Origin: Pectinophora gossypiella
Lineage: Eukaryota > Arthropoda > Insecta > Lepidoptera > Gelechiidae
Reading direction: 5' to 3'
Assembly (NCBI RefSeq): GCF_024362695.1
Contig: NC_065422.1
Location: forward strand, 13,515,534-13,579,533
DNA: 64,000 bases
This document shows, in pieces, positions 1 to 10,654 of the stretch (the stretch's first letter is position 1; the number at the start of each line of letters is the position of its first letter). The notes below the pieces were generated by a model, which did no database searches, was not told the origin of the DNA, and was given only the letters and a program-made list of their open reading frames with translations. The translations under genes and the position numbers were made by a program.

Positions 1-432
1 CGAGCGGAATTTTAAACTCACTGTAAACGGTTCAGTTGTCTCATTTAATTTTACAAACTGTCCGTTGCAAACCTTTAATTCTTCCAGACGGCAAGCTCCC
101 GAAATCCTCAGATAAGGAGAGTTCCGTTCCGATTGAGTTGACTAAATCCGCGATTATTCAGACAAACATGGAATTAGTCTTCAAACAGATGGGGCGGATC
201 AAACAGAGATACGAGTCTTGCAGACACGGCGTAAATTGCTCGAGTTCAACACACTCACTTGAGACGCTCGCTGACGTGACGCGAGACGCTGACTAGACGG
301 TACGCGTCACCTCGAATTATCTCAGCACATTACCACTTCCATCTATATGAAAACCAGGTACATAATTATACCATGAATAGTGTTTGTTACCTAAGCAAAT
401 TATCCTTACCAAGAAATATGAAATAAATTTAA
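1..432. other. Unassigned sequence, left edge
   Basis: No recognisable gene or repeat. An open frame on the plus strand at 36-296 (86 codons) matches no family I know, has no clear splice or promoter context, and is about the length expected by chance. It could be an exon fragment, but nothing in the sequence supports that. Confidence 0.4.
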
Positions 433-750
433 TCTTCTTCTATCGTGTGGGTTGTGAGGTGATTTATCAACCTCATCAACCCTGGTGTCAGGTTTATTAT
501 TGAGCCGCCAAAGGCCCCTGACGCGGGTCATCTAACGACTACTTACATCAGTAAGTAGTAACCGGGACCAACGGCTTAACGTGCCTTCCGAAGCACGGAT
601 CGTCTTACTTTCGGACAATCAGGTGATCAGCCTGTAATGTCCTAATCAAACTAGGGATCACAAAGTGATTTTTGTGATATGTCCCCATCGGGATTCGAAC
701 CCGAGACCTCCGGGTCGTGAGCCCAACGCTCAACCACTACTACGGAGGCG
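433..750 (-). mobile_element. SINE-A copy (tRNA-type SINE)
   Basis: Near full-length, reading right to left. The tRNA-like head lies at about 685-750, with a B-box-like GGTTCGAATCC on the minus strand. A body follows with the palindromic block TCACTTTGTGATCCC, then the shared central block, and a tail ending in CACGATAGAAGAAG near 433. Such elements are transcribed by RNA polymerase III and mobilised by a partner LINE. The head is not a functional tRNA gene, because the stems are imperfect and it runs straight into the SINE body. Confidence 0.85.
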
Positions 751-752
751 GT

Positions 753-1195
753 AGATTTAAAACGCAATAAAGAATATAATTTGTCAAATAATCAGAAACA
801 TAACGTAACTTCGTCACATCGAACTAGACGCTTAAGTGTTCTGAAACTGACCTGGTCCAAACGAACCCATTACATTAGCGGCATTGCCCCGTTGCACAGC
901 CACAGACAGGCGTTGGACCAGGTAAGACGCAGACCTAGGGTCACCCCCTTTGACTTTGTGTCTCCGGCCGGTCCCCCTGATAAATTAAAATAAAAATAAA
1001 AAGTCATTTATTTCTGAAAGTAGTACTTAACAGTTGTTCGTGGATAGGACTTCCCAGTAAGTAACGGATACTTGAGTTGGGAATGTCCCGCTACTTCCCT
1101 TAGGTCTTACTAAAAATATTACAAGTTTGTAGGTAAATATTAAATGGTCTTAAGCTATGTATGTGTGAGATTCAACAAAAAATAAAAATAAAATA
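753..1195. other. Unassigned, with A-rich LINE-like tail
   Basis: Holds a GC-richer block (about 850-980) that ends in an A-rich run with TAAAATAAAAATAAAAAG at 986-1002. This resembles the 3' end of a retrotransposon. A 70-codon frame at 781-993 crosses it but matches no known protein. A similar phrase, GTCGGTCCCCCTGATA, appears near 19120 inside the piggyBac-like element. Confidence 0.35.
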
Positions 1196-1264
1196 AAAAT
1201 AAAAAGTAGTAAAGTAATTGTGGTGATGAAGTATCCTTACGTAAAAGTGGATGAAAGGGAGAAG

Positions 1265-1265
<1 letters not shown>

Positions 1266-1318
<53 letters not shown>

Positions 1319-1382
1319 TGTGTGTGTGCCTGTGCGTGTTCGTGGGCGTGTGCGTGTGCGAGTGCGTGTATGCGTGCGTGTA
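1266..1382. repeat. (TG)n microsatellite, degenerate right side
   Basis: A perfect TG run covers about 1268-1314 and decays to TGTGCGTG-type units up to about 1382. Open frames here in several frames only read the repeat (Cys-Val or His-Thr strings) and are not genes. Confidence 0.95.
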
Positions 1383-2118
1383 TAAATCCCCTCGCCTCAC
1401 TACCCCAAGGACCTGCAGTCTCAAAAGCCACGGGCACAAACACGTATGCAGCTAAGCAAATTGGTTAACTTGCTGATGCAAAGGCCATCTGTATGGATTT
1501 GTTCGTAATTTAACCAGATTTTAAATCACACAAAAAATATTTGTGGGACATTCTTCCCAAGAGTTATCTCTGTAAAATGTGCTGTACGCGTAGGATTTAG
1601 CGTGTCAATTTGAGAGTTGTTGGATATACAGTTTTTTTATCTTATTTGGCTTATTTGTGTACAACTTGCTTTACTTAAAAGGAGACTTCAATCACCTTTA
1701 TTACTGTAAATAGTTTCTAACTAATAAATAATTTTGTATATTTTTTTCTTTTTTCTTTTTAATAGTTTGAAATGGCAATCAAAATTAACCAAATAATAGA
1801 GCTGACAAGATAATCGAGAATAACACTAACCTATAATATAAAAATATCTTGAAATCAATACGCAATTCGCGGTCTTCCCCTTCGTTGATACTTAAAAAAC
1901 TAGTGATAATTTCTGGCATTAGGAATTAAATTCAAATTCGTATGATCTTCATAACCCCTTTCTTTGTTTGACGTTAGTTACTGGAAATTTTCCGTATATG
2001 CCATTAACAACTTAGCCGGAGATATTCACAATAACGAATATCTTAGTTACCATTCCTGCCTCAAGTGACGCGCCTAACATATTATCACAAATTTTAACAT
2101 CATTCGCGTGTAGCCTTA
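1383..2118. other. Unassigned AT-rich sequence
   Basis: Low-complexity T runs near 1740-1765 and otherwise unique AT-rich sequence. I see no coding exon, RNA gene or mobile-element boundary. Confidence 0.5.
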
Positions 2119-2290
2119 ATACATATAGAGCAAAACATAAGCTCAGAACCACATCCCAATTAGGGTAGTCAGAGGTACATCCATCGCAAGATGAACTAAG
2201 TACCCACACCTCACCGAGCTTTCTGGCAGGTCAATGCGAGAGGTGGCGAACCGTGTTGCCGTCAAAAATTCAAAAATATTTATTTTTCAA
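2119..2290 (-). repeat. Dispersed repeat (LINE-tail type, CGGTGAGGTGTGGGTACTTA)
   Basis: Minus-strand copy of a sequence also seen at 5686-5757, 16405-16556 and 23665-23822. Shared phrases are GGTACATCCATCGCAAGATG and CACCGAG. The longer copies continue into GTCGAGCCAATTGTGTTAGTGAAAACTG. It is probably a LINE 3' fragment, but no reading frame is clear enough to name the family. Confidence 0.55.
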
Positions 2291-3100
2291 AATTGGCTTA
2301 CGAAGTTAGCGCTTTTTGAACGTCAAAAATTAAATTACATATTATGTACCTAGCTGTAAAACTACTACCACATCGGAATCTGTAACGCTGAGGGAAAGAC
2401 GTGGCCAGAAAACCTCCCAGCACAGGGCCCCAGTCCTACTGTTTCGTGTTTTCCTTTCTTTTCTTTTTTTTTTCCGCCGCTTCCCGATTGCGAACCAAGT
2501 CGATGTGTCTATTCTATCTAAAGCTTAAATTTTTGCTAAATATAGAAAACATTATAAAAGGCTCAAAATTAAGTACGAGTCGAGCTTCGCGGAAATTAAT
2601 AACTTGACATTAATCCGCAGATTCATCTCGACGACGTTAAGGCGAAGCTTACTTGATATTAATTCTTTATATTTGCTAGACGCCCTGCTGCACGCTTTAA
2701 TAAGTGTCAAGATTAATTTAACCCATTTAGAAACGTGTAATTCAGTCGTTTATAATTTAATTGGGATTTTGATAACGGCTTTGAAGATGGTACGGGAGTA
2801 CAAAGCAAATTCATTTTGAATTATTTATATCTATAATTATGTACAATTAATGCGTTGTAGTAAAACGTGTCTTGTACCTATTTAAAAAGAAAATACATCT
2901 ACTTAATATAAATATTTTCACAGTAGAGGATAAAAATACACAAATGGAGTTTATTGCTCAAGTATTATCCCTAAATTTGTTGTTCTGTCGCTACATTCAT
3001 TTATATTTGTAGTTGCGTATTATATTTAAATCAAATCCTATATTCTTTATTGCACATATATACACGAAACATTTAAAAAAATACACAAGAAAGGTTATTG
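2291..3100. other. Unassigned AT-rich sequence
   Basis: Contains the open frames 2401-2607 and 2604-2819, neither with recognisable protein features. The pyrimidine-rich run at 2450-2472 followed by CCGCCGC could mimic a splice acceptor, but no downstream exon is evident. Confidence 0.4.
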
Positions 3101-3160
3101 TGTTGTGTGTGTGTGTGTCCGTGCGTGCGTGCGTGCGTGCGTGCGTGTGTGTGTGTGTTT
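3101..3160. repeat. (TG)n/(TGCG)n compound microsatellite
   Basis: TG units at 3101-3117, about six TGCG or CGTG units at 3120-3146, then TG units to about 3158. Confidence 0.9.
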
Positions 3161-3257
3161 TACAAAGCGATGGATTCGTTGAGTAGCACGTGTAACACAA
3201 TCACAGCGGTCGCGCGCGGACATAGCGGGACATAGCGCGTAACAGCGGGCAGTCCAC

Positions 3258-3306
3258 CCTTTTTACCGACTTCAAAAAAGGAGGAGGTTCTCAATTCGAC
3301 CGTATA

Positions 3307-3338
<32 letters not shown>

Positions 3339-3500
3339 GTTCGGGCATATCTTCGTCGTATATGAACCGATTTTGATAATTTTTTTTTTTGTTTGAAAGG
3401 AGATATACCCAAGGGGGTCCCATGTCAAGGAAGTCAGGATCTGATGATGGAAGACCAGAGAAATCGAGGGGAATTTTCAAAAATCGTAGGAGCAACTAGT
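3258..3500. repeat. Lepidopteran dispersed repeat with ACCGACTTCAAAAAAGGAGG end
   Basis: Starts with ACCGACTTCAAAAAAGGAGG, continues through a T homopolymer at about 3308-3332, then the phrases ATGAACCGATTTTGAT and GAAATCGAGGGGAATTTTC. I recognise this as a very common lepidopteran interspersed repeat. The same end reappears inverted at about 24895-24945 and, in diverged form, as the tips of the foldback at 5028-5449. Its class is not determinable here. Confidence 0.6.
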
Positions 3501-3559
3501 GCGTTTGTAAAGTCATATTGATCGGATCGATCTTTAGGCTTCGGGAAAACTTCCCGGCC

Positions 3560-4480
3560 TTCGAAAACTGGTCAGCATCAGGGAGATACCCTATGGCCTA
3601 GCAAAACTATACAACCTGGAGCAATTTTTCTTTCACGAAACGTATTTAAATCTTGATCAAATCCAATCGCCGGTGCAAAAAAACAAAATGGCGGAAAAAA
3701 AAAGATGGCCGCCATACAAAATTTTGTCGATTTTGGAAGAAGCCCGTTTGGGTAAAAATAATGTATGGGGCGCTTACTCAAAACGTCATGTAGAGTACGG
3801 AAATACTTTCTGATCACCAAAAACTGCTCCGCATCAGAGAGATACTCTACGGCCTGGCAAAACTATCGCACGTGAACCAATATTTCTTTCAGAGCACTTA
3901 TTTAAATCTTGGTCAAATTCCATAGCGCGTAAAAAAAACAAAATGGCGGAAAAACAAGATGGCCGCCATACACAATTTTGTTTTTTCAGAAAATGTCTCG
4001 GGATATAAAATATATATCAGGGTTGTGGTCGGATCGTCATGTTAAGTATGGAAATACTTCCCGATTTTCGAAAACTGCTCCGCATCAGGGTGACACCCTA
4101 CGGCCTGGCGAAACTATCACACCTGAACCAATTTTTCTTTCACGAAACCTATTTAAATCTTGGTCCAATTTAATGGCCGGTGAAAAAAATACAAAATGGC
4201 GAAAAAACAAGATGGCCGCCATACAAAATTTTGTTTTTCCAGAAAATGTCTTGGGGGTAAAAATGATGTATAGGCGTGTGATCGGAACGTCATCTTTGAA
4301 AACTGCTCCCAATCAGGGAGACATCCTACGGCCTGGCAAACCTATTGCACCTGGATTTTGTTTGTTTCCACGACACCCATTTTAATCTTGGTCAAATTCT
4401 GTCGCCGGTGAAAAAGAACAAAGTGGCGGAAAAACAAGATGGCCGCCATACGAAGAGGGACAGTTTCGAATAAACAGGAC
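3560..4480 (+). repeat. Four-unit tandem array, about 250-bp period
   Basis: Each unit runs from TCGAAAACTG..CGCATCAGGG, through GCCTGGCAAAACTAT, CACGAAACCTATTTAAATCT and AAACAAAATGGCG, to AAGATGGCCGCCATAC. The GATGGCCGCCAT block occurs at about 3704, 3958, 4211 and 4438, giving periods of about 254, 253 and 227. Units are diverged, so the array is not very recent. Frames such as 3978-4385 only read through units. It is a local satellite-like expansion. Confidence 0.85.
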
Positions 4481-4498
4481 ACGCGAGCTGCTTTAGCA

Positions 4499-4780
4499 GC
4501 GAGCGAACCACGCGAAATCTACTGTATCTATATGTATGCGTGAGTGTGTATGATAGCAGCTTCCACTGACAACCACAAGTGTGTATGTACACATACACAT
4601 GTGTGTGTGTGTGCGTGTGTGTGCGCGCGCGTGTGTGTGTGTGTGTGTGTGCGAGCGAACCACGCGAAATCTACTGTATCTATATGTATGCGTGAGTGTG
4701 TATGATAGCAGCTTCCACTGACAACCACATGTGTGTATGTACACATACACATGTGTGTGTGTGTGTGCGTGTGTGTGCGC

Positions 4781-4820
<40 letters not shown>

Positions 4821-4900
4821 GTCTGTGTGTGTGCGTGTGTACGTGCGCGTGTGCTCGTGTGCGTTAGCGCGTGTGTGAGTGTGTGTGTGTGTAAACATGT
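4499..4900. repeat. 152-bp tandem duplication carrying TG microsatellites
   Basis: The block GCGAGCGAACCACGCGAAAT..CAACCACA(A/T)GTGTGTATG starts at 4499 and again at 4651, giving a period of 152. Each copy ends in a TG/CG-rich run. The second run expands to about 4900. The two copies differ by very few bases outside the microsatellite. Confidence 0.9.
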
Positions 4901-5027
4901 TCATCAATAATAATTGTGATCACTACTAATAATATATTATATTATTATATATGAATATAAATCAGAAAATCTGTCTGTCTGCATCCTTGCTCGGTCTAAC
5001 CATCACTTAAAATCGTAAAATAAAATA

Positions 5028-5449
5028 AAATTTTTAACAAAAAAAAACCGACTTCAAACGCAAAACTAAAAAGCAATAAATAAATTTACTTCGCACAAAG
5101 TAATTAGTACGTATTTTCAATTAGTTAATTATTTTATAATTCTGAAGTCGGTGCCAAGTAAATGCTACAACAACCCTACTACAATATCAAATTACTATGT
5201 ACACACAATATTGTTTAATACCTATATCAAAGTAATTACAAAACAATGTCAAACAAAAAATTACAAAACAATCAGTATTGAAAAATATATGAATTGGTAC
5301 TTCGTTGTAGCATTTCCTTGGCACCGGCTTCAGATTTATAAAATAATTAACTAATTGAAAATACGTACTAATTACTTTGTGCGAAGTAAATTTATTTATT
5401 GCTTTTTAGTTTTGCGTTTGAAGTCGGTTTTTTTTTGTTAAAAATTTTG
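5028..5449. mobile_element. Foldback element, about 130-bp arms
   Basis: The left arm 5028-5158 and right arm 5320-5449 are inverted copies: AATTTTTAAC..CCGACTTCAAACGCAAAAC on the left and GTTTTGCGTTTGAAGTCGG..GTTAAAAATT on the right. Between them lie about 160 bp of unique AT-rich sequence. There is no coding capacity. It is likely a non-autonomous DNA element. Its tips share the CCGACTTCAAA phrase with the dispersed repeat at 3258. Confidence 0.8.
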
Positions 5450-5685
5450 TGTACAACGGGACAAAACGCTTCGTTAACATATTTGTCGAGCTCGCCACAG
5501 AAAATGATTTTCAGTTTTATTTTTGCTGATGCTTTGGTAAACTGATAAAAGGGAATTGTTTTCAGGAACGCCGGTTAGAACCCCTGGTACTGGATTTGCA
5601 CCTATGAGTTATTAATTTATCTGAAGCGCAATTTTGACGAACACAGTTGGCTAATTTATTATCATGTTGATCTAACAGAAAGCAC

Positions 5686-5757
5686 GGTGAGGTGTGGGTA
5701 CTTAGATCATCTTACGGTGGATGTACCTCTGACTACCTCTTTGGAATGTCGTGAGCT
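5686..5757 (+). repeat. Fragment of the 2119-2290 repeat family, plus strand
   Basis: Matches the minus strand of 2119-2190 (CACGGTGAGGTGTGGGTACT..GGATGTACCTCTGACTACC). Truncated on both sides. Confidence 0.6.
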
Positions 5758-6556
5758 TATGTTATGTATGATTTGAGAAAAGCGCTGAAAAAGCGTAAAG
5801 CGTGATGGTAGTGAATAGGGTATTTCACTAGGTCAATTTTATTATTCATTTTGTATGCAGTACCAATTTAAAAAAATATTTTTTGAATCACGAACGTCAT
5901 ACATGATATGCTTGAAAGATTGAGTTAATTGAAGACCTTTGAACATTTCTCTCTAACAATAGAAAGAAGATCAAAGAACGCAGTATGATTTCCTTCGAAG
6001 ATAATGATCCCTAAATAGAAAGACTCGCACGTGAAGCAAATTACAGTCAAAAATAAAACATATTAAACAGCCAGCGTATTCACAATTTGAATTACCTACC
6101 CGTTACAAAAGTTTACCCGGGAAACTCATCAAATATTTGAAGTTTCAAATTGCCGTTACAATACAAGCACACAAAGTCAATTTCAATCGAATTTAAAATT
6201 CGAAATCCGAACGAACGCAAAAAGTAGAAGACTACAAAGGACCTCTCTTTTACTTTTTTATTTTCATCCACTGTCAATCAGCATCCGCCTTTTAGTTGGA
6301 TGACAAAGACAGATTTAAAATGCTGCCATTAGAGTGTTTGCGATAATTTTGTTTGAGTGCCGTTCCTAGCTGAGGGCTCAATTATGGGAGGCCAAAACCA
6401 ACAAAAGAAAAGAACGGAGCAAATAACGAAGCAATTACTGGCCAAACGTATTGTATTGTCTGTGAGACCTGTCATTAAAATCTCCTTTTTCGGAACAGAT
6501 GGAAAAACTAATGGAACGCGATCGTTTCTATTTTTGAAATACAAAAACAAAACGGC
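5758..6556. other. Unassigned sequence
   Basis: No mobile-element boundary found. The opposed frames 6329-6550 (minus) and 6357-6608 (plus) overlap each other and run into the long-inverted-repeat element. Neither resembles a known protein. Confidence 0.4.
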
Positions 6557-7662
6557 GCACTATGGATCGAAAAATGGCTTTCATAGACATAGGGATTTAA
6601 AATTTTAAGTGGCGGTTTTTTGCTGGATATAGCTTCTATTACCTATTACTATATAGGAAAATGATACCCGAGTTGATTCCGTGCAAAAGCGGATGAATTA
6701 TAATTTTTTTACGAAAAATTTGTATGGAGCTACTATGAAAAATCCGATTATCTCGAAAACGGCAAAAAAAAACCGTAATATCCTGACAGATGGTTATCGT
6801 ACTAATTATTTATGATTTTTTGACATAACTCATATAACGGTTTGAGATGCCGTTTTTTTTTTAAAAATCGTCAAAATAAAAAATATTTATTTTTTGTTTA
6901 GAAACGGTTTCTTCGGTTCGCCAACGGTTTCGGTTTGCCATCGGTACGGCAATGCAGGACGGAAGGGGCATGTCACAGGGACTGTAACCTGGAACCTGAC
7001 AGAGGGCAGCAGTAACTGTCAGTACTATTCAGAGGCAGAGGACAGGGGTCCTAGTATGGCTTTGTAATAGACTACTCTGGGCGCCATCCCACTCGCGTCA
7101 GACAGAGTACTGCGGGGCGGAAGGCAAGAGGGAAACCACTGCCCTATTTTTCCCTAAAAAAGTAGTATGGTGAAATGCTACACCGACAAGAGCGTGGCTC
7201 TTAAATTGATGATGATGGGTATATTTAACCCCTGCCTACTCCATCAGGAATACAGGCGTGATGCCATTATGTCTTATAATGTTGTTAAATACCTGTGTTA
7301 CTTGAAAGAAACCGTTTCTAAACAAAAAATAAATATTTTTTATTTTGACGATTTTTAAAAAAAAAACGGCATCTCAAACCGTTATATGAGTTATGTCAAA
7401 AAATCATAAATAATTAGTACGATAACCATCTGTCAGGATATTACGGTTTTTTTTGCCGTTTTCGAGATAATCGGATTTTTCATAGTAGCTCCATACAAAT
7501 TTTTCATAAAAAAATTATAATTCATCCGCTTTTGCACAGAATCAACTCGGGTATCATTTTCCTATATAGTAATAGGTAATAGAAGCTATATCCAGCAAAA
7601 AAACCACCACTTAAAATTTTAAATCCCTATGTCTATGAAAGCCATTTTTCGATCCATAGTGC
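6557..7662. mobile_element. DNA-transposon derivative with 358-bp terminal inverted repeats
   Basis: Arms 6557-6914 and 7306-7662 are nearly perfect inverted copies that begin GCACTATGGATCGAAAAATG and end near GAAACGGTTTCTT. The direct trinucleotide GGC lies just outside both ends, consistent with a 3-bp target duplication. The centre (6915-7305) holds a SINE-C copy and a LINE-end fragment and no transposase. It is therefore a non-autonomous element whose core has been replaced or invaded. The family is unknown to me. Confidence 0.85.
7003..7217 (+). mobile_element. SINE-C copy inside the 6557-7662 element
   Basis: Runs from about GCAGCAGTAACTGTCAGTAC, through GACAGAGTACTGCGGGGCGG and GAGGGAAACCACTGCCCTAT, to the tail GAGCGTGGCTCTTAAATTGA plus GATGATG. 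The tail equals the last codons of the L-GAT LINE (His-Arg-Gln-Glu-Arg-Gly-Ser-stop). Followed at 7217-7290 by a degenerate LINE end (CCCCTGCCTACTCCATCAGG..GGCGTGATG). Confidence 0.75.
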
Positions 7663-7825
7663 GGCGGTTCCTTAAAGTTCTTATTATAGATAGATGCCGA
7701 GGAAACACAGCCGAATTATGCACAAAACGATCATATTATATAAAGCTTTCTACATCATTCATTGTTTCTTTGGTATTGCGCAACTACAACTAGCGCTTGT
7801 GTTACTACGCAATGAACAACGGGTA

Positions 7826-8060
7826 AGTACAATCAAAGAGCAGAAGTTCAGTCACTGAGCCCAGCGAAATTTTGAACACAGAATTTTGATTTTTTTGTAA
7901 ACAGTGGTGAAATTATGAACCATTAGTTATCATAATTATAAAATTTATGTTTTTGTAGGTGTTTTTGGCCTATTGCAGAAAGGATGTGTAACGAGAACGA
8001 GGAGGGCTTCAGTGCAACCAGAGCTTAGTTTCTTTGCAAAAAATTAAGGGAATATCTCCT
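7826..8060 (+). repeat. Dispersed repeat, paired with 40421-40620
   Basis: Shares TCAAAGAGCAGAAG, CAGTCACTGAGCCCAGCGAA, ATGTTTTTGTAGGTGTTTTT and GGCCTATTGCAGAAA with the copy at 40421-40620, at roughly 80 percent identity by eye. No coding frame. Class unknown. Confidence 0.65.
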
Positions 8061-8114
8061 TGTTTCTATGATCTATGCTTAAAAAGTAACTGACTTACGT
8101 AATGTTTCTAATTA

Positions 8115-8312
8115 TCATCGCCAATTTAAGAGCCACGCTCTTGTCGGTGCAGCCTTCTGCATGCTACTTTTTTAGGGAAGAATAGGGCAGTGGTTTCCCT
8201 CTTGCCTTCCGCCCCGCAGTACTCTGTCTGACGCAAGTGGGATGGCGCCTAGAGTAGTCTATTACAAAGCCGTACTAGGACTCCTGTCTTCCGCTTCTGA
8301 ATAGTACTGACA
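8115..8312 (-). mobile_element. SINE-C copy
   Basis: Minus-strand copy with the LINE-derived end at the left (TTTAAGAGCCACGCTCTTGT) and the 5' region near TGAATAGTACTGACAG at about 8305. Diverged a few percent from the copy at 7003-7217. Confidence 0.75.
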
Positions 8313-9218
8313 GTTTCTAATTATAATTATGTAAATTTTATTTTTTAAATGTTAATACCACCAACTGATTAAAAAAGTATGTATTCCTTTTAAATATGAT
8401 TCCACAACCCGTGTTCTTATTTAAAAACATTTAAATGAATTTGTTAGGTAATAAAAAATCGCCTTTTATCTTTTAATTTAAACCATTTCTAAATAACGCT
8501 CTCGTATTGGACAGAAAAAATATTTACTTACCTAATGGAAAATATAATCTGAGTGTCTTTTGTATTGTCTTTGCACAGTAGAGGGATCCTATGGGCGTCC
8601 ACCCCCGTGTTATTTCCATTTCCATAAATCATAATAAGACATTGTTTTGGACTATTTCTTCCAACAAAACCAGCAACAGTCGTAAATTTTGTCCGGGCCG
8701 ATCATTTGGCCCAATATGTCTTCATTTGACTTCACAACTCCGGAAGTCTTCCTTAAAGGACCAGATACCTACATAAGGCTGTTTTCACACTAGCGTTGTT
8801 TTTATTATGGGTCGCCACGTTACCGGCATGTACTTGGTAGGAAGTAGTTATAGAAACAAAGGTAACCTAGATCGTTAAATGAAGCTTGATTAGAAAGATA
8901 GCTGTGAGAACAGTACCTTCCTTCATTCTTGTATCTTCATTCATTCCTTGTGTCTCTTTCGCATTCATAGGTCCTGTTATTATACCAACAAATTCGTGGA
9001 AAAGATAGCGATTATTCGAAGTATTTTTAAAACTACGAGTACAAAGTTGTACATAGACCGCGATAACGCCGCGTGCGCAACGCGGCACGAAAATAAACCG
9101 GCGAAATCGCGTTTCTCTCCGCGGAGAAAAAAAGGCTGGTCTCTAATAAGACGAGGAATAGTCAGATTCAAAATATTTTAATATAATATTTTATCAGTAA
9201 TACGTATCTACTCCTTTC
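8313..9218. other. Unassigned sequence
   Basis: No gene or repeat boundary recognised. The frame 8591-8776 and the overlapping frames near 8867-9181 have no family resemblance. A GC-richer patch at 9050-9130 (GATAACGCCGCGTGCGCAAC) does not extend into a convincing exon. Confidence 0.4.
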
Positions 9219-9449
9219 CGACTTCCCTCAATCAGCGCTTATCGCTATCGACCCACTAGGGTCGATTAATTCTTTCAAATATTTTTCCTCTTAGACGACG
9301 CCCTGAGCCGAGGTTCGCGCCCAACTGGGCACCCTCAGGCCTGTTGTCTTAAACGTTGTACCGGGTGAGAGCCTGCAGCGCTCCCCATTTGTCCGGCCAA
9401 GTAGTTAATGCCATCTGCGGCAAATGTATAATAAGTCACGTCAAAAAAC
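9219..9449 (+). mobile_element. L-polyA LINE 3' end
   Basis: Last about 230 bp of a non-LTR element, from CCCTCAATCAGCGCTTATCG through CGACGCCCTGAGCCGAGG and GTGAGAGCCTGCAGCGCTCC to CACGTCAAAAAA. Five clear copies occur in the window, all truncated at the 5' side and all ending at the same 3' terminus, as expected of target-primed reverse transcription. Confidence 0.7.
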
Positions 9450-9960
9450 AATCATTTCCGATATTCCGAGTTTTGAGCAAAAGCAGCGTAAACGAAAGCG
9501 ACAAAACTGGGGCCGTATCGCGTGTTTGTGCGGAAGGCAAACTTGTTCCATCTTGTTCCGTCCTGTTGTGTCCTGTCCGGAGTAGGTAGTTCCGCCCCGT
9601 ACCGACCTGTTTTCAAAGTCTTTGAGCAACTCGCTAACAAGTTCGGGCAAGTCGGTAACGACATTGACATTTTTAGACTTTCGGGACCTTCGAAGTGTCA
9701 TTAGGTATGGAGGTAACGTGCAGATGCTGTTTGGAAAACAAATTGGCGTAAGTTGAGTTGGGTGGATAATTTATATTGGTTGTGATAATAATAATAATAG
9801 TAAATTCATTTATTCCAGATTAACATAATTATCCATATCTAATAAAATAAATTAATACAATTACAATTATCATTCAAAATTATGATTACCAATTTAAAAT
9901 AATAATAATAATAAATAAAAATAATAATTAATAACTTTAGTATTATTAGGTACGCACATA
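9450..9960. other. Unassigned, then AT-rich simple sequence
   Basis: 9460-9710 is moderately GC-rich with overlapping frames on both strands that I cannot assign. Its phrase CTTGTTCCATCTTGTTCCG is repetitive in texture. 9785-9945 is ATA/TAA-rich low-complexity sequence. Confidence 0.4.
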
Positions 9961-10017
9961 TACAGGGTGCAATTGATGTCGTAAAAAGTACTGAGGGAGG
10001 CAGCTCCTGATTCTGAA
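9961..10017 (+). mobile_element. MITE M2 terminal fragment
   Basis: ACAGGGTGCAATTGATGTCG..ACTGAGGGAGG..TGATTCTGA matches the left terminus of the M2 hairpin family (see 53033-53490). Cut off where the piggyBac-like end begins. Confidence 0.55.
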
Positions 10018-10205
10018 TTAACACGTTGAACGCCATCATGGACACCATATGCCCGGCGATGGACTTACTCCTGGGACCATGCCAAAAATGTGAGAATTAT
10101 CCAAAAATCGTAGAGACATTTTTGTGAATATTGTCTGGAAATAACTAAAAAAAATACCCATTATTTTCCAAGATGTCAAAAACTAGTGTCTACCATTTGA
10201 CATCT
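10018..10205 (+). mobile_element. Left end of a piggyBac-like element
   Basis: Begins TTAA followed by CACGTTGAACGCCAT and aligns over about 190 bp with the left half of the complete element at 18847 (GAGAATTATCCAAAAATCGT, ATTGTCTGGAAATAAC, TTATTTTCCAAGATGTCA). The right end is absent and an L-polyA LINE end follows. Confidence 0.6.
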
Positions 10206-10270
10206 GTCCTGCAACTATTAGCTTCAAAACGTTTTTTCGATTCTGCTCCACACCACCCAAATCCCCCGGT

Positions 10271-10652
10271 AGTTGCGGCTTCCGAATACATTCCGCTACA
10301 TTCCGCTTCCGAATATATACGATCCCGACGACCCGATTACTCTAGCCATAGAGGCGGCCAATCAGCTCGCGACACCAAACACTTCAGAACCCCGATACCG
10401 ACCCCGCCGGCGTGGTCGTCGATTTCCCTCATTCAGTGCTTATCGCTATCGACCTACTAGGGTCGATTAATTCTTTCAAATATTTTTCCTCTCAAACGAC
10501 GCCCTGAGCCGAAGTTCGCGCCCAACTGGGCACCCTCAGGCCGTAGTCAAACGTTGTACCGGGTGAGAGCCTTCAGCGCTCCCCATTTGTCCGGCCAAGT
10601 AGTTAATGCCATCTGCGGCAAATCTACAATAAGTCACGTCAAAAAAAAACAA
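10271..10652 (+). mobile_element. L-polyA LINE 3' end, longer copy
   Basis: Extends further 5' than the copy at 9219. It includes the coding-like stretch (Tyr-Asp-Pro-Asp-Asp-Pro-Ile-Thr-Leu-Ala-Ile-Glu) near 10315-10360, then the same 3' sequence to CACGTCAAAAAAAAAC. The frame is interrupted downstream, so this is a dead copy. Confidence 0.7.
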
Positions 10653-10654
10653 CT

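Noticed and set aside
1155..1468. Cys-Val or His-Thr rich open frames over TG repeats (also 4493-4907, 2997-3200)
   Set aside because: They are readings of dinucleotide repeats in all frames. No coding signal.
3560..4480. CRISPR-like array of repeats
   Set aside because: Units are about 250 bp and diverged throughout, with no short identical repeats separated by unique spacers. The genome is animal.
7167..7358. 63-codon frame including VALKLMMMG
   Set aside because: It is an accidental frame through the SINE-C tail and its GAT repeat. The same peptide piece recurs at 16566 for the same reason.
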